Assembly (NCBI RefSeq): GCF_019947135.1
Contig: NZ_JAGSHT010000020.1
Span: forward strand, 140,008 to 204,007
Reading direction: 5' to 3'
Source: Occultella gossypii
GTDB lineage: Bacteria > Actinomycetota > Actinomycetes > Actinomycetales > Beutenbergiaceae
Length of the DNA: 64,000 nt
Below the pieces are notes generated by a model. It worked only from the letters and a program-made list of their open reading frames with translations, ran no database searches and was not told where the DNA came from. The first letter of the stretch is position 1. Every line of letters begins with the position of its first letter. A program made the position numbers and the translations under genes. Below, piece after piece: positions 25,839 through 34,394 of this stretch.

Positions 25839-26567
25839 ATGACCGTGCTGGAACTGCGCGACGTGCGCAAGACCTACCCCGGGGTGGACGCCCTGGCCGG
25901 GCTCGACGTGAGCGTCGCCCGAGGCGAGATCGTCGCCCTCCTGGGACCGAACGGGGCCGGCAAGACCACAACGTTCGAACTCCTGCTCGGGCTGATCCGG
26001 CCGACGTCCGGAGACGTGCGGGTGTTCGGTCAGGAGCCGGGTGGGCGGGTACGGACCCGGATCGGCGCCATGCTGCAGGCCGCGGGCCTGCCGGACCAGC
26101 TGCAGGTCCGCGAGCTCGTGCGGCTGATCGGGCGGGGGTACCCGACCGCGGTGCGGGTGGACGAGGTGCTCGCCCGGACCTCCCTGACGAAGCGGGCCAC
26201 CCGGACCGTGAAGTCGCTCTCCGGCGGCGAGCGGCAGCGCCTGCTCCTCGCGCTCGCACTGGTCGGCACGCCCGAGCTACTGCTGCTCGACGAGCCGACG
26301 GCGGCCATGGACGTGGCCTCCCGCCGCACCTTCTGGGAGCAGGCCCGGGCCAGCGTGGCCGACGGTGCCACGATCCTGTTCGCGACGCATGACCTGACCG
26401 AGGCGGCCGCCGTCGCCGACCGGGTCGTGGTGGTCGCCGGCGGCCGCGTGGTCGCCGACACCACGCCGGACGCGCTCACCCACCACGGCGACGACGACCT
26501 CGAAGAGGTCTTCCTCGCCCTCACCAACGAGAGTTCCACCGCCGCCGACGAAGGAGACGACCGATGA
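25839..26567 (+). CDS. ABC transporter ATP-binding protein (module C)
   Basis: A 242-residue ATPase. Walker A is [15 protein letters not shown], signature SLSGGERQRLLLAL, Walker B LLLLDEPTAAMDVAS and H-loop FATHDLTEAAAVADR. Unlike the module A and B ATPases it lacks a long C-terminal extension. The ATG at 25839 has a GAAGGAG site upstream. Upstream, the divergent region contains GTGCCGTCCGGCAC (25768-25781), a possible regulator site. The permease follows with an ATGA overlap. Confidence 0.93.
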   Translation: MTVLELRDVRKTYPGVDALAGLDVSVARGEIVALLGPNGAGKTTTFELLLGLIRPTSGDVRVFGQEPGGRVRTRIGAMLQAAGLPDQLQVRELVRLIGRGYPTAVRVDEVLARTSLTKRATRTVKSLSGGERQRLLLALALVGTPELLLLDEPTAAMDVASRRTFWEQARASVADGATILFATHDLTEAAAVADRVVVVAGGRVVADTTPDALTHHGDDDLEEVFLALTNESSTAADEGDDR

Positions 26568-27406
26568 CCACCACCCGACCGACCAAGCCGGGCTCCGCCG
26601 TCGGGCAGGTCCGCAACGGCGGCCCCCTCGGACTGGTCACCCTGAGCGCGATCACCGAGGTGAGATCGAAGCTGCGCACGCCCGAGTTCGCCATCGGGGC
26701 GGTCGCGATCCCGGTGCTGCTGTACGCCATGTTCGGGCTGCCCAACGCGTCCGTCCTGCCCGGTGGCACCCCGGTGACGACCGCGTTCGTGGTGTCGATG
26801 ATGGCGTACGGGGTGGTCTCGCTCGCGATCTTCACGTTCGGCGAGGACGTCGCCAAGGACCGTGGGCAGGGATGGCTGCGCACGCTCCGGGCCACGCCGG
26901 TGCCGGTCTGGACCTACCTGGCGGGCAAGGTGGCCAGCGCGGTCGTCCTGGCCGCGCTGATCGTGGTCGCCATCGGCGTGCTCGCCGCGACGGCGGGCGG
27001 AGTGCGACTCGATCCCAGCACCTGGCTTGCCCTCGGCGCCCTGATGATCGCCGGTGTGCTGCTGTTCGCCCCGCTCGGGTTCGCGATCGCGTTCCTGGTG
27101 CGCCCGCGGGCCGCGGCCGTGATCGCGAACCTGATCTTCCTGCCACTCGCGTTCGCGTCCGGGTTCTTCATGCCGCTCGGCGAGCTGCCTGCGATCCTCG
27201 GTGACATCGCCCGGTTCCTGCCCACGTTCCATTACGGCCAGCTCGCCTACGCGGTGGTGATGCCCGCCGAGGACGTCGTGTACTGGACCGGTGCTGGGAC
27301 CAGCCCGGCGTGGGTTCACCTGATCTGGGTGCTCGGCAGCGCCGTGGTGCTCGGGGCGGCCGCACTGATCGCGGCCCGTCGGGAAGCGGTCACGGCCCGG
27401 GGCTGA
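26564..27406 (+). CDS. ABC-2-type transporter permease (module C)
   Basis: A 280-residue membrane protein with six hydrophobic segments. The cytoplasmic segment GEDVAKDRGQGWLRTLRATP between helices 2 and 3 and the FASGFFMPLGELPAIL segment before the last loop are typical of ABC-2 exporters of the NodJ/DrrB kind. It forms the exporter with the coupled ATPase. The likely role, judged from the kinase/regulator/APH neighbours, is export of a toxic compound. Confidence 0.9.
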   Translation: MTTTRPTKPGSAVGQVRNGGPLGLVTLSAITEVRSKLRTPEFAIGAVAIPVLLYAMFGLPNASVLPGGTPVTTAFVVSMMAYGVVSLAIFTFGEDVAKDRGQGWLRTLRATPVPVWTYLAGKVASAVVLAALIVVAIGVLAATAGGVRLDPSTWLALGALMIAGVLLFAPLGFAIAFLVRPRAAAVIANLIFLPLAFASGFFMPLGELPAILGDIARFLPTFHYGQLAYAVVMPAEDVVYWTGAGTSPAWVHLIWVLGSAVVLGAAALIAARREAVTARG

Positions 27407-27445
27407 CGGGCGCGCGCCCGCGAGCACGTGGTCCGGCGCCGGGGC

Positions 27446-27451
27446 GAGAAT
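27446..27451 (+). promoter_or_regulatory. -10-like hexamer GAGAAT for acylphosphatase
   Basis: GAGAAT sits six bases before the ATG at 27458. It departs from TANNNT at the first position, so confidence is lower. Confidence 0.3.
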
Positions 27452-27457
27452 GGGCGC

Positions 27458-27733
27458 ATGGACTCCACCATCGCGCGACAGTTCGTGGTCCACGGCCGGG
27501 TCCAGGGTGTCGGGTTCCGGTACCGGTGCGTGCGCGCTGCCACGGCCGCGGGCGTGACCGGTTGGGTCCGCAACCGCCCCGACGGGTCGGTCGAGGCGCA
27601 CGTGGAAGGCCCGGCCGACGCCGTCGAGCAGGTCCTCGCCTGGGCCCGCGTCGGTCCGGAGCAGGCGCACGTGGACTCGGTCGAGGTCGACGAGGTGGCA
27701 CCAGCCGGCCACCGCGACTTCACCGTTCGGTGA
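27458..27733 (+). CDS. acyP: Acylphosphatase
   Basis: A 91-residue enzyme hydrolysing carboxyl-phosphate bonds such as acetyl or carbamoyl phosphate. The signature VHGRVQGVGFRYRC includes the catalytic arginine, and GWVRNRPDGSVEAHVEG includes the catalytic asparagine. The length is normal. The ATG at 27458 gives the standard N-terminus; an in-frame GTG at 27428 adds ten unlikely residues. It follows the module C permease by 51 bases but has its own -10-like hexamer. Confidence 0.95.
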   Translation: MDSTIARQFVVHGRVQGVGFRYRCVRAATAAGVTGWVRNRPDGSVEAHVEGPADAVEQVLAWARVGPEQAHVDSVEVDEVAPAGHRDFTVR

Positions 27734-27760
27734 CCGGCTGACGGCGTGGCCCTCCCCGGT

Positions 27761-28120
27761 TCAGCCCGGGCCGTCGGGATGGGTCAGGTCGTAGGCGCGC
27801 GAGACCTTCGCCGGTACCACCATGCGCCAGGCTTCGACGACGAACTCACGGGCCTCGGTCGGGTCCAGTGCCGCGAGGCTGGCGTGGACCCAGTTGAAGC
27901 GCAGGTCCGACTCCGACGGCAGCTGGAACTTGTGTGGCTCGCCCCCGACGAGTGCCGCCCGCTCCTCCCTGGGGAAGGCGAAGCCCATCACCGCCTCGTC
28001 GAGGGAGAACGCCACGTAGACGATCTGCTTGACCCGGAACTTCAGCCGGCCGTGCACGTACACCTCGTACGAGCGCTCCAACTCGGCGCCCAGCGGGCGA
28101 ACGTCTTCGAGTTCTGCCAT
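27761..28120 (-). CDS. MmcQ/YjbR-like protein
   Basis: A 119-residue protein resembling the YjbR fold: KFRVKQIVYVAFSLDEAVMG, AALVGGEPHKFQLP, FNWVHASLAALDPTEAREF and a C-terminal helix (EAWRMVVPAKVSRAYDL). Its function is not established. It is the second YjbR-like gene in the window (the other is at 7338-7721) but the two are not close copies. The ATG at 28120 has an AGGAG site. An open frame continues upstream but its translation is unlike a protein. Confidence 0.7.
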   Translation of the reverse strand: MAELEDVRPLGAELERSYEVYVHGRLKFRVKQIVYVAFSLDEAVMGFAFPREERAALVGGEPHKFQLPSESDLRFNWVHASLAALDPTEAREFVVEAWRMVVPAKVSRAYDLTHPDGPG

Positions 28121-28229
28121 CCGCGGTCCGCTCCTCTCGTAGCATCCCCCGATGGTGGACCGGGTCGAGGGCCGGAACTCATCGCTGATGACCTGCCTCG
28201 GCGAGAACCCGCAGCCGCGCGTCAGCACC

Positions 28230-30005
28230 TCATCGGTAGGCGTTGCTCTGCAGTCGAAAGAGCTCGGCATACCGGCCGTCGGCGTCGATCAAGGCGGTAT
28301 GGTCGCCGACCTCGACGATGTGACCGTGGTCCATCACGATGATGAGATCAGCGTCCTGGGTCGTCGAGAGGCGGTGGGAGACCACGAGCGCGATCGCGCC
28401 GTGAGTGGTCGCAACCTGACGGGCCCGCCGGAAGAACGAGTCGAAGAGCTGGTGTTCGACCTCCGGGTCGAGCGCGGAGGTCGGTTCATCCAGAACCAGC
28501 AGCAACGGGGTCGTCCGGGTGAGCCCACGTGCCAGGGCCAGCCGCTGCCACTGGCCGTGGGAAAGGTTCGCGGTGCCGTAGGCAAGGCCCAGCCTGGTGT
28601 CCAGGCCATCAGGCAGACCATCGATGATCGGCCCGGCGTGGGCGTCATCGATCGCAGTTCGGATCTCTGTCCGGTTCAAGGGTCTCAGCGCCGCGGCCGC
28701 AACGGACTCTCGGACGGGGCCCTGGAGCTTCGCGAAGTCCTGGACGAGTCCGCTGCACCGAGTGGCCCAGGCGCGCGGATCCATCGATTGCAGGTCCATG
28801 CCATCGATGGTGATCTGTCCGGACTGCGGCGTGTATTGACCGAGCAGCAGCTTGACGAGCGTGGTCTTCCCGGCCCCGTTCTCGCCGAGCAACGCGATGA
28901 CGCTGCCGGCGGGGAGGTCGGCAGTGACCGAATCGACTGCTGGTCGTTGATGATCGGGATAGCGGTAGGTCACCCCGCGAAGCCCGATTCCGGCAGCCAG
29001 CCGATCCGGTGGGTCAGCTGCACGCTCGGGCCGAAGAGCGTGCTCGTATTGTTGGCGAAGCAGCAGGTACTCGCGTGCGACCCGGGCCCCGTCCGTGACC
29101 GCGGACAGACTCGCGACCACGCCGAAGACCCGCCAGCGCAGGGTCTCACCGAGGCCGAGGACCAACGCGAGGTCACCGAGGGTGGCCTCGCCGTCGATCA
29201 CCAGCACCAGCGTGAGCGTGATCGAGCAGAGGTAGCCGACGGTGAAGATCAGCGATCCGGCATACGAGGTCACGCCGGCGCGCAGGTGTCCCTGTCGCAG
29301 CATGCCCTGCGCGTCCTGCCACAAGGTCCGGCAACGATCGTCGATCGTTGCCTCGTTCCGACTGATCCGCAGCTCGGCAGCCTGTTCCGGGTTCGAGGTC
29401 AGCGCGTGCAAGCGAGCCTCTTGACGCTCAGCGGGCGCGGAACGCTCGATGGCGCTCTGGAGGTGGCGTCGGCTGCGCTGACTGAGGATCAGCGGGGGAA
29501 CAGCGAGGATCGCGACACCGATCAGCCACGGACTGATCTGGGCCAACAGGACCAGGCTCGCCACGAGATTGACTGAGACCGCAGCCGTCAGGATGACGCT
29601 CCAGCCGAGACCGACGAGCGACCGGTGCTGGGCGCGCACGCGGTGCATACGGTCCAGGACGTCCGGCCGGTCGTAGAGGTCGAGCTGCGGGTCCGTGGTC
29701 GCCCAGATGGCCAGGTCGTGGGCGAGCGCATAGGCAACACGGGTGTCGACGGTTGCTCGCAGGTTCGTCTGGATCCGGTTCGCTGCGTGGTCGGCGGTCA
29801 TGGCGAGCGCGAGTCCGACACCTGCCACCGCGACGACAGTGAGCAGGTGCGAACCGGCCTTGTCCACGATCGTGCGCTGCAGGACCGCGAGCACGATGCT
29901 CGAACTGAACTGAACGATGATCGCGATCAGGATGATGAGCGTCCGGCCCGGTGAGGCACGCCAGCACCGGGCCATCATGTCGGCCGCGAAACGCAGTAGC
30001 TTCAC
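28230..30005 (-). CDS. ABC exporter half-transporter, second subunit
   Basis: A 591-residue fusion of a six-helix exporter membrane domain (about residues 1-310) with a nucleotide-binding domain. Walker A is [15 protein letters not shown], Walker [16 protein letters not shown] and the switch histidine is in [13 protein letters not shown]. The signature is LSHGQWQRL rather than LSGGQ, a substitution of the second residue. The GTG at 30005 overlaps the stop of the partner gene (GTGA, 30002-30005), indicating a heterodimer. Such pairs export peptides, lipids or drugs. No precursor peptide or maturation enzyme gene is visible nearby, so the substrate is unknown. Confidence 0.88.
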   Translation of the reverse strand: MKLLRFAADMMARCWRASPGRTLIILIAIIVQFSSSIVLAVLQRTIVDKAGSHLLTVVAVAGVGLALAMTADHAANRIQTNLRATVDTRVAYALAHDLAIWATTDPQLDLYDRPDVLDRMHRVRAQHRSLVGLGWSVILTAAVSVNLVASLVLLAQISPWLIGVAILAVPPLILSQRSRRHLQSAIERSAPAERQEARLHALTSNPEQAAELRISRNEATIDDRCRTLWQDAQGMLRQGHLRAGVTSYAGSLIFTVGYLCSITLTLVLVIDGEATLGDLALVLGLGETLRWRVFGVVASLSAVTDGARVAREYLLLRQQYEHALRPERAADPPDRLAAGIGLRGVTYRYPDHQRPAVDSVTADLPAGSVIALLGENGAGKTTLVKLLLGQYTPQSGQITIDGMDLQSMDPRAWATRCSGLVQDFAKLQGPVRESVAAAALRPLNRTEIRTAIDDAHAGPIIDGLPDGLDTRLGLAYGTANLSHGQWQRLALARGLTRTTPLLLVLDEPTSALDPEVEHQLFDSFFRRARQVATTHGAIALVVSHRLSTTQDADLIIVMDHGHIVEVGDHTALIDADGRYAELFRLQSNAYR

Positions 30006-31819
30006 CGGTCGTCGCCCCGGAATCGGGCGGCCTGCAGCTCGAACAGCCGGGCGTAGTCGCCGTCGCGTCGCACGAGGTCGTCGTGGCTGCCCTGTTCGGA
30101 GATCGCCCCGCCCTTCAGCAGCATGATCCGGTCGGCCAGGCGAACGGTGGAGAGACGGTGTGAGATCAGGACGATCGTTGCCGTCGGTAGGGCACGCACC
30201 ACGTCCTGGTAGAACGCGGTCTCGGCGCGCACGTCCAGGTTGGCGGTCGGCTCGTCCAGGATCACCAGTATTCGTCCGGCGTGGACGGCGAAAACGGCAC
30301 GAGCGATCGCGACTCGCTGCCACTGCCCACCGGAGAGGTCCGCACCGCCGGTGACGTCCCGTTGCAGCACGGTGTCCAAGCCCGCCGGCAGCTTCTCGAG
30401 GAAGTCCTGTCCGCCGGCGAGGTTCAGGGCCGCCAGAACGTCGGCGTCGGTGGCCGGGACCTCGGGTGCGGACAGTGCGATGTTGTCGCGCAGGCTCAGC
30501 GGGTAGTGCACGAGCTCCTGGAAGACGGCGGCTGCCGGTGGCGGCCCCGAGGCCGGTCGGGCAACCGTGCCGGACGTGGGTTCCAACAGCCCGGCGAGCA
30601 ACTTGACCAGCGTCGTCTTCCCGGCGCCGTTCGGGCCGACGATCCCGACGACCTCGCCGATTCGCAGGGTCAGGTTCAGGTCGCTGAGGACCGGCGCCCG
30701 CTGGCCGGGATACCCGAATCCGACGTCGCGCATCTCGATCAGTGACCCCTGGTCGCCGACCTGCCCATCGATACGGTCGTCCGACGCAGGCGGCTCGGAG
30801 GCACGCATCCGGTCGAGGGCCTGGATCGTGAACCGTCCGTACTCGATGTCGAACGCCTCGTGGCCCATCGAGGACAGGCCGAGCGTGCCGATCGTGGCCA
30901 TGAGGTAGGTGACGAGCGCGGCGGTGGTGATCTCCCCGTCCGCCGCCGCCAGAGCCGGCGGCAGGATCCCCAGTGCGGCCGCGGCAAAGGTCAGCACGAG
31001 GATGATGCCCTGTTGTCGCATGACGGCCGTGCGTTCTCGCTGCAGCGGCTCCTGCTCGACCACCATGGCCCGGCGATGCCGCATCGCGACCCACGGCCCG
31101 AGCCCGAAGAGCCGGACCTCGCCGGCAGCACGAGGATCGGTCGCCAGGTCGCCCCAGTAGGCCGTACGACGGCGCAGCGGCGCCCGCCCGTCATCGAAGC
31201 CCGCCAAGTGCATCCACTGGCGACGGAGCACGGCTCGGTTGAGCAACGAAAGAACCAACACGGAGACGGCGAGCAGCACCGAGAACTCAGCGAGCACGAC
31301 CGCGACCGCCAGCCCACCCGCCATCCTTGCCACCAGAGCCACCTGGCCGACGGCCGCGGCACCGACCGAACGGACCCTCCAGTTCTGCCCGAGGTCGGAG
31401 GCCCGATTCACATCGTTCTGGAAGTCCGGATCAGCGAGATCCACGAGGCTGACCCGTGCGGCCGCAGCCGCCCGTACCTCGCCCCGGACCCAACCATCGA
31501 CCCGGAGCCGGACCTCGGTCGAGAGTCCCTCACGTGCGGTCTGCGCGAGCTGGCTGACCAGGAGGGTCACCGCCAGTGCGATCAGCCCGGGAAACGCCGC
31601 CGCGGCGGAGCCCCCGGCGAGCGCCACCTCCGCGCCGGCGACGAGTTGACCGGTCGCCAACGCGAGGGCGGCCGGTGCGAGGGCACCGATCGCCAGAGTT
31701 GCGATCAGGAGCGCGGTCGCACCGCGTCCCATCCGTAGCACGCGCAGCAGCCGTAGCCGTTCGGCAACGAGGTCTCTTGGTGGTCGCCGCAGCAACAGAG
31801 TCCGCAGCGACCACGTCAT
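30002..31819 (-). CDS. ABC exporter half-transporter, first subunit
   Basis: A 605-residue protein: exporter membrane domain (about residues 30-330), then a nucleotide-binding domain. Walker A is [15 protein letters not shown], signature [15 protein letters not shown], Walker [16 protein letters not shown] and switch histidine [14 protein letters not shown]. All ATPase motifs are canonical, in contrast to the partner subunit. The ATG at 31819 has TAGCAT seven bases upstream. The two subunits are translationally coupled and make a heterodimeric exporter. Confidence 0.9.
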   Translation of the reverse strand: MTWSLRTLLLRRPPRDLVAERLRLLRVLRMGRGATALLIATLAIGALAPAALALATGQLVAGAEVALAGGSAAAAFPGLIALAVTLLVSQLAQTAREGLSTEVRLRVDGWVRGEVRAAAAARVSLVDLADPDFQNDVNRASDLGQNWRVRSVGAAAVGQVALVARMAGGLAVAVVLAEFSVLLAVSVLVLSLLNRAVLRRQWMHLAGFDDGRAPLRRRTAYWGDLATDPRAAGEVRLFGLGPWVAMRHRRAMVVEQEPLQRERTAVMRQQGIILVLTFAAAALGILPPALAAADGEITTAALVTYLMATIGTLGLSSMGHEAFDIEYGRFTIQALDRMRASEPPASDDRIDGQVGDQGSLIEMRDVGFGYPGQRAPVLSDLNLTLRIGEVVGIVGPNGAGKTTLVKLLAGLLEPTSGTVARPASGPPPAAAVFQELVHYPLSLRDNIALSAPEVPATDADVLAALNLAGGQDFLEKLPAGLDTVLQRDVTGGADLSGGQWQRVAIARAVFAVHAGRILVILDEPTANLDVRAETAFYQDVVRALPTATIVLISHRLSTVRLADRIMLLKGGAISEQGSHDDLVRRDGDYARLFELQAARFRGDDR

Positions 31820-31826
31820 TCCGGCG

Positions 31827-31832
31827 ATGCTA
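31827..31832 (-). promoter_or_regulatory. -10 hexamer TAGCAT for the exporter operon
   Basis: TAGCAT lies seven bases before the ATG at 31819. Confidence 0.45.
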
Positions 31833-31962
31833 GCAGTGGGCAGGGTGACCGCCGCCGGGGCCGCTGCACGGGTCAGCGAGACCGGGTTCTCGCGGGTTCA
31901 GCCAGGACCTGCATCGGATTCCGAGCAGCGGGTGTTCGGCGTGTCGGTACGCAGGCGGGCGT

Positions 31963-32955
31963 TCAGTCTGCGGCGGGACGCGGCCCGACGGCGGTCTCGA
32001 GCCTGCCGATGATCGCGCGGCACCGCTCGAGGAACTCGGGCGGCCCGAGGATGTGGAACTCGGTGTCCAGGCCGAGCAGCCAGCCGAGGAAGTCGTCCAC
32101 ATCGTCCCAGCCCGCGCGCAGGATGCTCCAGTCCCCCTGTGCGCCGTCGGGCGGCTCGGGGTCGCCCTCGAGCTGCCCGGCGGTCGGCCCGACCCGGCCG
32201 GCGAGCGTGGCCGGACTCCCCCGCAGGCGGACGGTCACGTCGTAGCGGTACGGGGAGCGGGTGATCGCCTCCTGCACGTAGGCCGCGGCGTCGGCGGCTG
32301 GGAGCGTCCGCGGCGTGTACCGGGTGCGCTCGCTCGGCTTGGTGCGGATCCGGTCCACCCGGAACGTGCGCCAGTCCGTGCGGGCGGCGTCCCACGCGAC
32401 CAGGTACCAGCGCTGCCCGGCGTCGACGAGCTGGTACGGCTCGACGAGGCGCCGGATCCGCTGGCCGTCCGCCCGCTCGTACTCGAACGAGAGCTGCCGC
32501 TTGGAGGAGATGGCCGCCGAGATCTCGGTCAGGTAGGAGGGGTCGACGGCGTCGGCCGCCCCGCCGAGCCGGGTCACCGCCGCTTTGAGCGAGGTGAAAC
32601 GGGTGCGCAACCGGGCCGGCAGCACCTGTTCGAGCTTGGTCAGCGCGCGCACGGAGCCCTCGGCCACCCCCGCGACCGGGCTGGCGGCCACCGCGGCCAG
32701 ACCGAGCGCCACGGCGAGTGCCTCGTCGTTGTCCAGCAGCAGCGGCGGCAGCTGCGCGCCGGGCCCGAGCTGGTAGCCCCCGGCGACCCCGGCGGTGGCC
32801 CTGATCGGGTAGCCGAGTTCGCGCAACTTGTCGATGTCGCGACGCACGGTGCGGTCCGTGACACCCATGCGTTCGGCGAGCGCCGCACCGGTCCACTCGC
32901 GCCTGATCTGCAGCAGCGAGAGCAGCTGCAGCAGACGGGCGGTAGAGGACATCAC
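31963..32955 (-). CDS. WYL-domain (YafY/DeoR-type) transcriptional regulator
   Basis: A 330-residue regulator. The N-terminal HTH_11/DeoR-type domain (about residues 5-60) contains WTGAALAERMGVTDRTVRRD. A WYL domain follows (about 145-225), with LVEPYQLVDAGQRWYLVAWD and TFRVDRI, then a WCX-type C-terminal extension. WYL proteins bind ligands such as nucleotides or nucleic acids and often regulate defence or DNA-damage genes. The GTG at 32955 is followed directly by ATG; TACGAT six bases upstream of the GTG favours it. It is divergent from the small genes at 33060-33576. Confidence 0.9.
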   Translation of the reverse strand: MMSSTARLLQLLSLLQIRREWTGAALAERMGVTDRTVRRDIDKLRELGYPIRATAGVAGGYQLGPGAQLPPLLLDNDEALAVALGLAAVAASPVAGVAEGSVRALTKLEQVLPARLRTRFTSLKAAVTRLGGAADAVDPSYLTEISAAISSKRQLSFEYERADGQRIRRLVEPYQLVDAGQRWYLVAWDAARTDWRTFRVDRIRTKPSERTRYTPRTLPAADAAAYVQEAITRSPYRYDVTVRLRGSPATLAGRVGPTAGQLEGDPEPPDGAQGDWSILRAGWDDVDDFLGWLLGLDTEFHILGPPEFLERCRAIIGRLETAVGPRPAAD

Positions 32956-32961
32956 GCCGTC

Positions 32962-32967
32962 ATCGTA
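32962..32967 (-). promoter_or_regulatory. -10 hexamer TACGAT for the WYL regulator
   Basis: TACGAT is six bases before the GTG at 32955. Confidence 0.45.
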
Positions 32968-33059
32968 GCCCGAGATCTAGGACGGGAACTGTCCGTGTTC
33001 GAAGAGACACTTGCAGAGCAGCAGGATCCACGGGGACGGGCCGGAAGAGGATGACCGAG

Positions 33060-33299
33060 ATGACGCAGTACACAGGGTTTCAAGCACAGACGTTCTTGCC
33101 CTCACGGGTCGAGTCGAACCGGGCCGGCGCCGTCGCGCGCGGCCCTCGAAACACGTCGATGGTCCGGTTCGGCCGGGCCCTGATGGCCTTCGGCGCACGG
33201 CGCCGCGGCCAGGCCCAGCGCCGGCTCTACCTCGAGGCAGCCGAGGAACGCACCACCACCCTGGCGGCGATGAAGGCCTCCGGGCTGCCGCTGCTCTGA
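33060..33299 (+). CDS. Small basic hypothetical protein
   Basis: A 79-residue (or 82, from the ATG at 33051) protein rich in arginine and alanine, with an amphipathic helical C-terminal half (RRRGQAQRRLYLEAAEERT). I do not recognise it. The ATG at 33060 has GGAAGAGG at a normal distance, whereas the ATG at 33051 immediately follows that site. The next small gene begins eleven bases after the stop, so the two look co-transcribed and divergent from the WYL regulator. It could also be a non-functional frame. Confidence 0.4.
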   Translation: MTQYTGFQAQTFLPSRVESNRAGAVARGPRNTSMVRFGRALMAFGARRRGQAQRRLYLEAAEERTTTLAAMKASGLPLL

Positions 33300-33309
33300 G
33301 AGGAGAACC

Positions 33310-33576
33310 ATGGACCACCACCCCCAGCACCCCTTTGCGCTGATCGCCTCCATCCGCCACGACGAGATCGTGGCCGACGTCGAGCGGCGGCGATTCTTGG
33401 CTGCACACCCCGAGCACGTGGTGCCGGCGCCGTGGCTCGTGACCGTGCGCCGCGTGGCGACATCACTGCGCAGCCGCCTCCGCCCGCGCACGCGCACGGT
33501 CGCCTCGGTCGGCGCCGATTCGGCGTCCGACCCCGGCAGCACGTGCACACAGGGTTTGCGGCCGACCGCCGGGTGA
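33310..33576 (+). CDS. Small hypothetical protein
   Basis: An 88-residue protein starting at an ATG preceded by GAGAGGAG. The N-terminal half has a helical pattern (ASIRHDEIVADVERRRFLA), and the middle is basic (RRVATSLRSRLRPRTR). No family is recognised. The good ribosome binding site and tight spacing to the previous gene are the main reasons to call it. The last 20 residues look low-complexity. Confidence 0.45.
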   Translation: MDHHPQHPFALIASIRHDEIVADVERRRFLAAHPEHVVPAPWLVTVRRVATSLRSRLRPRTRTVASVGADSASDPGSTCTQGLRPTAG

Positions 33577-33629
33577 GGTCCCGTCCGTGCCACGCCGGTG
33601 CCGTGCCGGCGTGGCTGCGGGTCCGCCGC

Positions 33630-34394
33630 TCATGCCCAGAGCGGCGGGAGTTCCTCCAGTCCGCTGATCACCGCGATGCCCTCGGCCTCAGCGCCCTCGG
33701 GGTTCTCGTCATGCGGGCCACCGCGGCGGCCGCCCGGGCGGTCCAGCCACACGCCGCGTAGCCCGGCGCGCTGTGCGCCGCGGCCGTCGGTGTCCAGTTC
33801 GTCACCGACGTAGATCGTCTCCTCGGGCGCCGTGCCGAGCAGCCGGCAGGCCTCGAGGAAGACCCGGGGGTCGGGCTTGCCCACCCCGAACGTGTCCAGG
33901 GAGACCAGCAGCGGGGCGAGGTCGTCGAGCCCGGTCACTGCGAGCTTGACGCGCTGCATCGCGGCCAGCGCGTTCGAGAGGCTGCCCGTGCGGAGCCCCG
34001 CGCGCCGAGCCGCCGTGACCGTGGGAACGGCGTCGTCGAACGCGGTCCAGGCACGTTCGAACGCCTCGTCGTAGCGCTCATTCCAGCGCAGGAACGTCGC
34101 GTCGTCGAAGGCGGCCCCGTCGTAGATCTCGTGGAGCTGGTCCACCCGGGCGCGCCGCTGGTCGAGGTGGCCGATCTCGCCACGGGTGAAGGCCTGGTAG
34201 TAGCGCCCGGTGTCCGCGCGCCAGGTCGCGAGCAGTCGCGGATAGTCCTCGGGGGACATGCCGGGCAGGAACTCGGCGGCCACCTCCCCCAGTGCCGCGG
34301 CGAACGCCGAGCGAGTGTCCACGAGGGTGTCGTCGATATCGAACAGGACGCCCCGGATGACGCTCCTGGAGGCGTCACCTCCGCCGTCGGGCAT
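33630..34394 (-). CDS. HAD-superfamily hydrolase
   Basis: A 254-residue HAD-IA-type phosphatase. Motif I is FDIDDTLVD with both catalytic aspartates; motif II is the TGSLSNA segment; motif III/IV are FGVGKPDPRVF and YVGDELDTDGRGA. An alpha-helical cap lies between motifs I and II. The substrate is unknown (phosphoglycolate-like small molecules are usual). Its ATG overlaps the gltX stop by one base (TGATG), so it is translationally coupled to gltX. Confidence 0.9.
   Translation of the reverse strand: MPDGGGDASRSVIRGVLFDIDDTLVDTRSAFAAALGEVAAEFLPGMSPEDYPRLLATWRADTGRYYQAFTRGEIGHLDQRRARVDQLHEIYDGAAFDDATFLRWNERYDEAFERAWTAFDDAVPTVTAARRAGLRTGSLSNALAAMQRVKLAVTGLDDLAPLLVSLDTFGVGKPDPRVFLEACRLLGTAPEETIYVGDELDTDGRGAQRAGLRGVWLDRPGGRRGGPHDENPEGAEAEGIAVISGLEELPPLWA

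Noticed and set aside
28121..28229. Possible precursor peptide gene beside the ABC exporter
   Set aside because: The frames here lack a ribosome binding site and any leader/core pattern; the open frame is simply the upstream continuation of the YjbR-like gene.
28230..31094. A 954-residue minus-strand frame extending the second exporter subunit upstream
   Set aside because: The extra 363 residues are an out-of-frame reading of the partner subunit gene; the GTG at 30005 with GTGA overlap is the real start.
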